64,000 nt of DNA from an uncultured Clostridia bacterium (lineage in GTDB: Bacteria; Bacillota; Clostridia; Oscillospirales; Ruminococcaceae), in the NCBI GenBank assembly GCA_947089135.1, contig CAMUJF010000003.1, positions 62,001-126,000 on the forward strand, read 5' to 3'. A program made the translations under genes and the position numbers. The notes under the pieces are model-generated. The model searched no databases. It was given only the letters and a program-made list of their open reading frames with translations, and was not told the DNA's origin. This document shows positions 58,272-64,000 of the stretch, piece after piece (positions within the stretch are counted from its first letter, which is position 1; every line of letters begins with the position of its first letter).

Positions 58272-60488
58272 ATGGCTTATAAAGAAAATAATCCCGAGGA
58301 AACAAGGGTTCGCAGGAAAAAGAAAAAGCGCAAGGTCAATCCCATTAAAAGGACGCTTGCTGTCATAGGCACTACTATACTTTCGCTTGTGCTGATAGTT
58401 ATAATAACAGGTTCGATAATTGCTGCGGCGCTTACTGTTTACGTGCTTCAGTTTGTCGATCAGGATCAGGTTGACATTTCTCTGTCCGACCTTGACCTTG
58501 ACTATACGACGTTTATTTACGCTTATGATAAAAATGATTCTCTTGTAGAGCTTGCAAGCATAAGCAGAAACGCCGACAGAATTCCCGTTACTATTGATAA
58601 AATTCCTCAGCATGTTCAGGACGCTTTCGTTTACACCGAGGACGAGCGTTTCTATGAGCACGCTGGCGTTGACTGGAAGCGTACATTTACTGCCTTTCTT
58701 AATGAGATATTACATTTTCTGGGAGGCAGACAGGGCGGCTCGACTATTACTCAGCAGCTTGTCAAAAACGTTACAGGCGATGACGACGCAAACTGGGACA
58801 GAAAAATGCGCGAGATATTCCGTGCGGCACAGCTTGAAAAATACTGTACTAAAACCGATATTCTCGAAGCGTATCTTAATTACATCGGCTTCGGCGGCAG
58901 TACGGCGGGAATACAGGCGGCTTCGCTGAAATATTTCGGCAAGGACGTTTCAGAGCTTTCTATCGCCGAGGGAGCATGCCTTGCGGCTATACCTAAAAAT
59001 CCGGAAAATTATAATCCGTTTGCAAAGGGAAAGAAAGATGACGAGACAGACGAGTTCAAAACAGGTCTTGAATGGAATCAGGAGCGTAAGGAGACTGTTC
59101 TGTGGCTGATGTACAAAAATGCATGTATCTCTCAAAGAGAGTACGAGGCTGCCTTAGATGAGAAGATAGTTTTCCGCGATCCCAATGCCAAGGACGAATC
59201 CGAAGAAAGCGGCAGCGGTATTCAGGACTGGTTTGTGGATATGGTCATCTACGACGTAATAACCGATTTTCAGGAGCTTTACGGTATTGAGCAGGACGAG
59301 GCAAGCGACAAACTCTATAACGGCGGATATAAGGTATACACTACTGTGGATTTGGATATGCAAAAAGCTGTAGAAGCCAAATATAAAGATTACACTACGT
59401 TCTCGGATACTGTTCTTGCAGACCCTCCCGAGTCGGCGTTTATCTGCATGGACTATACGGGCAACATCAAGGCTGTCGTTGGCGCGATCGGAGAGAAAGC
59501 GGGTTCTAATATCTGGAATAACGCTACAAGATCGAAGCGTTCTCCCGGTTCCTGCATAAAACCGATAACATCTTACGGCTACGGTCTTGAGTACGACTTT
59601 TTCACATGGTCAACAGTATTTACCAATAAGCCTCTTGATACGGAAATTATCGACGAGGAAACTGGTCTGCCTCGTAAGTGGCCTTACAACTATAATTCCA
59701 GAACATGGGATTATGGCGGATACTTTACGTTTCAGGCGCTTCAGCGTTCGCTGAATACGGTTCCAGCTCAGCTTATTGAACAGGAAACTCCGCAGGAAGT
59801 GTTTGAATTCCTGCAAAACCGTTTCCAGATCACCACTCTTACAGCCGCAGATGCGGATATTGCTCCGCTTTCGGTAGGTGCGCTTACAGAGGGACTTACC
59901 CTTAAAGAGCTTGTTGCGGCATATCAGGCGTTCGGAAACGGCGGTAAATATTACAGACCTACCTCATATACACAGGTAGTTGACGGAACAGGCAAGGTCG
60001 TTTTGCAGCACAAATATATGCCTATCCAGGCGATAAGCAGCGATACAGCCTATATAATGAACAAGCTTATGCAGACAGTAATCGAGGGTCCCAACGGAAC
60101 GGGACGCGCCGCAAAGCTTGTAAATACTCCGCTTGTCGGAAAGACAGGTACCTCTCAGGATTGGCACGACTTGTCGTTTGTGGGCTGTACTCCCGATTAT
60201 GTCAGCGGTATATGGTACGGCTACCTTACACCAAAGCAGATTCCAACAGGAACTTACTATAGTTCGCCGCAGGTGTGGAAAAATGTTTTCGGTGAAATTG
60301 CCGAAGAGGAAGAGGGGAAATCGTTCCCTGTAAACAACGAGGTTCAGGAGCTTTATTATTGCACTGAAACAGGAAAGCTTGCGGGTGCGAAGTGCCCAAC
60401 AGGTTCAGTCGGATACTACAAAAAGACCTTTGTTCCTGAAATGTGTACCGCGGATCACAACAAAAAGAAAGTTGAGGGGCAGTCCTGA
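58272..60488 (+). CDS. Class A penicillin-binding protein (PBP1A-like)
   Basis: A 738-residue bifunctional peptidoglycan synthase anchored by one N-terminal helix (about 34-60). Glycosyltransferase domain (GT51) motifs: 'AFVYTEDERFYEHAGVDWKR', 'GGSTITQQLVKNVTGD', 'REIFRAAQLEKYCTKTDILEAYLNYIGFG'. Transpeptidase motifs: SxxK in RSPGSCIKP, SxN in RSLNTVPAQ and KTGTS. All catalytic residues are present. GGAGG precedes the ATG. Two TTACAATTT repeats lie upstream of its promoter. The methyltransferase gene overlaps its stop codon by one base. Confidence 0.96.
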   Translation: MAYKENNPEETRVRRKKKKRKVNPIKRTLAVIGTTILSLVLIVIITGSIIAAALTVYVLQFVDQDQVDISLSDLDLDYTTFIYAYDKNDSLVELASISRNADRIPVTIDKIPQHVQDAFVYTEDERFYEHAGVDWKRTFTAFLNEILHFLGGRQGGSTITQQLVKNVTGDDDANWDRKMREIFRAAQLEKYCTKTDILEAYLNYIGFGGSTAGIQAASLKYFGKDVSELSIAEGACLAAIPKNPENYNPFAKGKKDDETDEFKTGLEWNQERKETVLWLMYKNACISQREYEAALDEKIVFRDPNAKDESEESGSGIQDWFVDMVIYDVITDFQELYGIEQDEASDKLYNGGYKVYTTVDLDMQKAVEAKYKDYTTFSDTVLADPPESAFICMDYTGNIKAVVGAIGEKAGSNIWNNATRSKRSPGSCIKPITSYGYGLEYDFFTWSTVFTNKPLDTEIIDEETGLPRKWPYNYNSRTWDYGGYFTFQALQRSLNTVPAQLIEQETPQEVFEFLQNRFQITTLTAADADIAPLSVGALTEGLTLKELVAAYQAFGNGGKYYRPTSYTQVVDGTGKVVLQHKYMPIQAISSDTAYIMNKLMQTVIEGPNGTGRAAKLVNTPLVGKTGTSQDWHDLSFVGCTPDYVSGIWYGYLTPKQIPTGTYYSSPQVWKNVFGEIAEEEEGKSFPVNNEVQELYYCTETGKLAGAKCPTGSVGYYKKTFVPEMCTADHNKKKVEGQS

Positions 60489-61603
60489 TGAATTTGATAA
60501 GAATGGTCTGTCCATGCCATTTCGGGCTTGAAAGCACTCTTAAATTTGAGATAACCAAAATCGACGGACAGGATATTTCCGTGTCGGACGGCAGGGTAGC
60601 TTTTTCGGGAGATTTCGGTACACTCATTAAAGCCAATCTTTGGCTGAGTACTGCGGAGAGGGTTCTGGTTCAGCTTGCAGAATTTGACGCATACAGCTTT
60701 GAGGATCTTTTTCAAGGTACAAAAAATGCGCCTTTTGAGGATTTTATCGGTGCGGAGGATAGGTTTCCCGTAAAAGGGTATTCTCTGAATTCTGATTTGC
60801 ACAGCGTTCCCGATTGTCAGTCTATAATCAAAAAAGCCGCTGTGGAACGACTGAAAAGTAAGTATGGGATAAGCTATTTTGAGGAAACTGGCTCGTTGTA
60901 TCAAATCAGGTTCAGCATACTTAAAAATCATGTTTCAATTTTTCTGGACAGTACGGGCGAGGGTCTTCACAAGCGCGGATACCGCAGAAATTCCAATGCC
61001 GCGCCTATAAAAGAGACTCTTGCGGCGGGAATAGTCGATCTTGCACATATTCGGGGTGACAGCGTTGTCTGTGACCCGTTCTGCGGAAGCGGAACTATCT
61101 TAATTGAAGCAGCCTATAAGGCTTTGAACATTGCTCCCGGATTAAAGCGGCGTTTTGCCTCCGATAACTGGGAAATTATTCCGCAAAATCTTTGGGAGAA
61201 CGAACGTAAAGCCGCTCTTGAAGCAATAAGAAAAGATACGGATTTTTTTGCATACGGTTATGATATAGACCCGGAATGCGTTGCGCTTACGCAGGAAAAT
61301 TGCCGAAAAGCAGGTATACAAAAACGCGTGGAGATCAAACAGGCGGATATAAAGAATTACAAGAATATTTCCAATACGGTGACTGTATGCAATCCTCCAT
61401 ACGGTGAACGTTTGTTGGAAATAAAGGAAGCTGAAAAGCTTTACAGCATAATGGGACAGCGTTTTAAAGCCGACAGGGAACACCCTTGTTTTGTGATCTC
61501 TCCGCATGAGGAGTTTGAAAGACTATTTGGGAAAACTGCCGATAAGCGCAGGAAGCTCTATAACGGAATGTTGAAATGTCAGCTTTATATGTATTTTAAA
61601 TAG
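60488..61603 (+). CDS. THUMP-domain RNA methyltransferase (RlmL/YpsC-like)
   Basis: A 371-residue SAM-dependent methyltransferase. The N terminus (CPCHFGLESTLKFEI...) is the ferredoxin-like/THUMP RNA-binding part. The catalytic part has 'GLHKRGYRRNSNAAPIKETLAAGIV', the SAM motif 'VCDPFCGSGTILIEAAYKALNIAPGLKR', 'YGYDIDPECVALTQENCRKAG' and the NPPYGER active-site motif. It corresponds to the N-terminal half of E. coli RlmL, which makes m2G2445 in 23S rRNA, and to B. subtilis YpsC. The ATG overlaps the PBP stop (TGATGA-type arrangement), so translation is coupled; a functional link is not obvious. Confidence 0.93.
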   Translation: MNLIRMVCPCHFGLESTLKFEITKIDGQDISVSDGRVAFSGDFGTLIKANLWLSTAERVLVQLAEFDAYSFEDLFQGTKNAPFEDFIGAEDRFPVKGYSLNSDLHSVPDCQSIIKKAAVERLKSKYGISYFEETGSLYQIRFSILKNHVSIFLDSTGEGLHKRGYRRNSNAAPIKETLAAGIVDLAHIRGDSVVCDPFCGSGTILIEAAYKALNIAPGLKRRFASDNWEIIPQNLWENERKAALEAIRKDTDFFAYGYDIDPECVALTQENCRKAGIQKRVEIKQADIKNYKNISNTVTVCNPPYGERLLEIKEAEKLYSIMGQRFKADREHPCFVISPHEEFERLFGKTADKRRKLYNGMLKCQLYMYFK

Positions 61604-61623
61604 ACTTGATAGATTTACAGATT

Positions 61624-61658
61624 GTCCCGGAGCTGGAAAACCTCTCCGGGACTTTTTA
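61624..61658 (+). terminator. Terminator after the methyltransferase gene
   Basis: GTCCCGGAG pairs with CTCCGGGAC around CTGGAAAACCT, followed by TTTTT. Confidence 0.9.
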
Positions 61659-61674
61659 AATGCGATTCTTTATA

Positions 61675-61703
61675 TTGACGAATTGCTTTTTTAATGGTAT
61701 AAT
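61675..61703 (+). promoter_or_regulatory. Promoter of tmk
   Basis: TTGACG (61675-61680), a 17-base spacer and TATAAT (61698-61703), ~30 bases ahead of the ATG. Confidence 0.82.
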
Positions 61704-61734
61704 GAGTATAATACGATTTGGGAGACGGTTCTGC

Positions 61735-62394
61735 ATGGGAAAATTGATTGTTATAGACGGTCTTGACGGCAGCGGAAAGACTACTCAGTTTGATATTTTA
61801 AAGGAAAAGCTGTCAGATATCAAAACTGTAAAGGCGATAAGCTTTCCTGACTATGAGCAGCCATCCTCGGCATTGGTGAAAATGTATCTGAACGGCGAGA
61901 TTTCCGCAAATGCAGCGGACATAAACGCTTACGCCGCTTCAAGCTTTTATGCGGCAGACCGCTATGCAAGCTATAAAATGTTCTGGGAGAAAAATTACCT
62001 TAGCGGAGAACTGATATTGGCAAGCCGGTATGTTACGTCGAACGCTATACATCAAATGGGAAAGCTTCCCGAATGCGAGTGGGACAGTTATCTCGAATGG
62101 CTTGCTGATTACGAGTACACTAAACTGGAGCTTCCCGAACCGGATCTTGTTATTTTTCTAGATATGCCGGTGGAAATTTCTCAAAGGCTTATGACGGGTC
62201 GGTATAACGGAGACGAAAAGAGAAAGGATATTCATGAAGCAAACGTTGAGTATCTGAAGCTTTGCAGACGCTCTGCGCTCTATGCTGCCGAAAGGCTCGG
62301 CTGGAAAGTGGTTCCGTGCAGTGCAGACGACAGAGTCTTACCGATAAATGATATAAGCGGCAGACTTATGCAGTTGATAAAAGAGGTTTTATAA
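61735..62394 (+). CDS. tmk: Thymidylate kinase family protein
   Basis: A 219-residue P-loop kinase that phosphorylates dTMP to dTDP. Seen: Walker A GLDGSGKTT (residues ~9-17), 'AISFPDYEQPSSALVKMYL' (the family's FPRY/P loop is FPDY here), 'FYAADRYAS' with the DR(Y/W) motif, 'LILASRYVTSN' and 'PDLVIFLDMPVEISQRLM'. It resembles the human-like or archaeal-like dTMP kinases seen in Clostridia rather than the E. coli form. Start ATG 61735 follows GGGAG; the longer frame upstream crosses the promoter. It leads a run of four closely spaced genes. Confidence 0.9.
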   Translation: MGKLIVIDGLDGSGKTTQFDILKEKLSDIKTVKAISFPDYEQPSSALVKMYLNGEISANAADINAYAASSFYAADRYASYKMFWEKNYLSGELILASRYVTSNAIHQMGKLPECEWDSYLEWLADYEYTKLELPEPDLVIFLDMPVEISQRLMTGRYNGDEKRKDIHEANVEYLKLCRRSALYAAERLGWKVVPCSADDRVLPINDISGRLMQLIKEVL

Positions 62395-62397
62395 TAT

Positions 62398-63279
62398 ATG
62401 CTTGATTTTAAGGTTATTGAGCTTTCCGACAGACCTTGGATAATCGATCTATTGAAAAGGTCTGACTTCAGAGGCTGCGAATACAATTTTTCCAACAATT
62501 TTGCATGGCACAGGCTTTACAACACTACTATATGCAGATATAAGGATTTCTATATTTCCCGTTCCATGAAATACGGTATGAGCTTTACTTTTCCAGCAGG
62601 GAGCGGAGATTACAAGGATCTGTTCCTTACCTTGAAAAGGGAAGCGGAGGAAGCGGGAAGTTCTTTGACAGTAAGTTCTGTTACAGACGAAAATCTCGGT
62701 ATTTTTGAGGAATTTTTTTATGGTCAGTACAGCGTTTCCTGCGATGAATCCGACTGCGATTATATTTATGACGCGGAAAAGCTCAGAACGCTTTCCGGTA
62801 AGAAGTACCATAAAAAAAGGAATCATTTGGCAAGATTTTACGAAAACAACTGGGAATATTCACCGCTGACAGAAAAAGATTTTGATGAGTGCATTGAATT
62901 TGCTGTAAACAGTTACAATTTGAATCAGTCTTACGACGACGAGTCCAGCGTTGCTGAACAGTATGCCATAAACACTTTTATGAATTACTTTGACGAGCTG
63001 GAGCTAAAAGGCGGAGTTATCCGTGTAGACGGAAAGGTGCAGGGTTTTACAATTGGGGACGGTATAAACTCCGACACGTTTGATATCCACATCGAAAAAG
63101 CGAACTCGGATATACAGGGCGCGTATGCCGCCATAAACAACGAGTTTGCAAAGTCTGCGACTGTTGGGTACAGCTTTATCAACCGCGAAGAGGATTTGGG
63201 TCTGGAGGGACTCCGCAGATCAAAGCGCTCCTATTATCCCGTGATAATGTTGCGCAAAAACAAAGTAACATTTAAATAA
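62398..63279 (+). CDS. DUF2156 (phosphatidylglycerol lysyltransferase C-terminal-like) protein
   Basis: A 293-residue protein of the DUF2156 family: two GNAT-like halves, with 'CEYNFSNNFAWHRLYNTTICRYKDFYISR' at the start, 'KLRTLSGKKYHKKRNHLARFYENN' in the middle, and 'GGVIRVDGKVQGFTIGD...DTFDIHIEKANSDIQGAYAAINNEFAKSA...FINREEDLGLEGLRRSKRSYYP' at the end, all typical. The MprF flippase helices are absent, so this is a stand-alone soluble aminoacyl-transferase-like protein whose substrate is unknown. It lies three bases behind tmk. Confidence 0.9.
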   Translation: MLDFKVIELSDRPWIIDLLKRSDFRGCEYNFSNNFAWHRLYNTTICRYKDFYISRSMKYGMSFTFPAGSGDYKDLFLTLKREAEEAGSSLTVSSVTDENLGIFEEFFYGQYSVSCDESDCDYIYDAEKLRTLSGKKYHKKRNHLARFYENNWEYSPLTEKDFDECIEFAVNSYNLNQSYDDESSVAEQYAINTFMNYFDELELKGGVIRVDGKVQGFTIGDGINSDTFDIHIEKANSDIQGAYAAINNEFAKSATVGYSFINREEDLGLEGLRRSKRSYYPVIMLRKNKVTFK

Positions 63280-63298
63280 TTTCTGGGAGGAATTGTAA

Positions 63299-63847
63299 AT
63301 GATTTATATTTTTCTTGCAAACGGCTTTGAGGAAACCGAGGCTGTTACTCCTATTGACATTCTCCGCAGGTGCGGCAAGGAGGTCATTACTGTTGGTGTA
63401 GGCAGCGGTGATGTAACGAGCTCTCACGGTATAACTGTAGTTGCAGATACAGAGGACAAGCTTATCAGCCTTGACGAAAAGCTGGAAGGAATAATTCTTC
63501 CGGGAGGTATGCCCGGTACGCTTAATCTTGAAAAGTCGGAAACCGTCCAGAAAGCAATCGATTACTGTGTAGCTAATAATCTTTATATTGGAGCGATATG
63601 TGCAGCTCCGTCAATTCTGGGACACAAAGGAATTCTCATGGGTAGAAAGGCTGTATGCTTTACAGGCTTCGAGTCGCAGCTTGAGGGTGCGGAGGTATCC
63701 GACGAGCCTGTTGTACGCGACGGAAACATTATCACATCACGCGGGGCAGGTACGGCGGTTGACTTTGGACTGAAGCTTGCGGAGGTTTTCGCTTCCGCCG
63801 AGCAGAGTCAAAAGGTCGGAGAAGCGATTTTATGGAACAGAAGCTGA
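63299..63847 (+). CDS. DJ-1/PfpI family protein
   Basis: A 182-residue protein of the DJ-1 (YajL/ThiJ) branch. Seen: 'FLANGFEETEAVTPIDILRRCGKEVITVGV' with the conserved Glu, 'GIILPGGMPGTLNLEKSE', the nucleophile elbow 'YIGAICAAPSILGHKGIL' with the catalytic Cys, and 'ITSRGAGTAVDFGLKLAEVF'. Family members act as glyoxalase III-like or protective proteins; the exact role is debated. GGGAGG precedes the ATG. Its last 16 bases overlap the start of the next gene. Confidence 0.94.
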   Translation: MIYIFLANGFEETEAVTPIDILRRCGKEVITVGVGSGDVTSSHGITVVADTEDKLISLDEKLEGIILPGGMPGTLNLEKSETVQKAIDYCVANNLYIGAICAAPSILGHKGILMGRKAVCFTGFESQLEGAEVSDEPVVRDGNIITSRGAGTAVDFGLKLAEVFASAEQSQKVGEAILWNRS

Positions 63848-64000
63848 TCGGTTTCGATATCAGGGAGCATAAAACCGAGCTTCGGGACAACTATAAACGC
63901 ATTCGCCGTGAAATGCCGGTCAGTCTGAAAAAGCTTCGCGATGAAAAAATATTCTCGCGGCTTATCGGATTGGACTCTTACAAGGCTGCAAAAACGGTAC
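63832..64000 (+). CDS. 5-formyltetrahydrofolate cyclo-ligase, N-terminal fragment
   Basis: The frame opens at ATG 63832, inside the end of the DJ-1 gene, with GGTCGGAGAAG upstream, and runs off the window. The 56 residues seen (… HKTELRDNYKRIRREMPVS … KIFSRLIGLDSYKAAKTV) match the N terminus of 5-formyl-THF cyclo-ligases (K..LR......RR..... D..I...L..L..Y..A..V), which convert 5-formyl- to 5,10-methenyl-tetrahydrofolate with ATP. The active-site residues lie beyond the window, so identity is likely but not certain. Confidence 0.78.
   Translation, partial: MEQKLIGFDIREHKTELRDNYKRIRREMPVSLKKLRDEKIFSRLIGLDSYKAAKTV

Noticed and set aside
1..64000. CRISPR arrays and tRNA genes
   Set aside because: I looked for regularly spaced repeats and for cloverleaf/GGTTCGAATC-type sequences in the intergenic regions and saw none.

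Overview
The window looks like a chromosome segment of a Gram-positive anaerobe of the Clostridia, most likely Ruminococcaceae/Oscillospiraceae and close to Ruminococcus. This rests on a cellobiose 2-epimerase that I recognise as very close to the Ruminococcus albus enzyme, a type III glutamine synthetase, an A-type RNase P RNA, the dgt-dnaG-sigA cluster and a tmcAL gene near ackA. All assignments come from reading the sequence and from family knowledge; no search was run.

Layout. 0-5.7 kb: end of secA, a DUF1015 protein, cellobiose 2-epimerase, ComFB, then a DUF1538 membrane protein paired with a tandem PII-like protein. 5.7-10.4 kb: an unrecognised protein, rnpB with its own promoter and terminator, and two FecR-like membrane proteins, the second with four InlB-type repeats. 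10.4-18.9 kb, minus strand: an Rrf2 regulator, sigA, dnaG, dgt, a YigZ/IMPACT protein, rpmE, a tyrosine-rich secreted protein and tmcAL. 19.0-30.5 kb: a probable mobilizable element carrying a large serine recombinase, TnpW, a Mob/Pre-type relaxase, a divergently controlled XRE regulator, a 2134-residue leucine-rich-repeat surface protein as cargo and a second XRE gene. It sits between tmcAL and the ackA region, which are often close together in Clostridia.

30.7-39.3 kb: a membrane protein, ackA, a small-molecule kinase, DUF896, GNAT, nspC, a palindrome-controlled MarR/pyridoxamine-oxidase-like pair, and glnN behind an attenuator-like leader. 39.3-43.9 kb: an XRE regulator with a membrane protein, divergent from a membrane-microdomain operon (small membrane peptide, NfeD-like, small amphipathic peptide, flotillin, DUF3592-like). 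Three copies of one operator, GTAAAT-N3-ATTTAC, lie at the start points of the three promoters of this locus.

44.0-64.0 kb, all plus strand: alaS, a HIT protein, a ComEC-like protein, holA, an RNase M5-like Toprim protein, an MBOAT/DHHW pair, rpe, an Rnf-like trio, a DUF4015 protein, a class A PBP, an RlmL-like methyltransferase, tmk, a DUF2156 protein, a DJ-1 protein and the start of a 5-formyltetrahydrofolate cyclo-ligase gene.

The most unusual items are: (1) the Rnf-like D-E-A trio, which has lost three of the four cysteines that hold the intramembrane 2Fe-2S cluster in Rnf/Nqr and has no B, C or G subunit; (2) the flotillin operon with its shared operators and two unlisted small peptides; (3) the glnN leader, where an ANTAR-type hexaloop hairpin competes with a terminator; (4) the fused tandem PII-like partner of a DUF1538 transporter; (5) the giant LRR cargo of the element.
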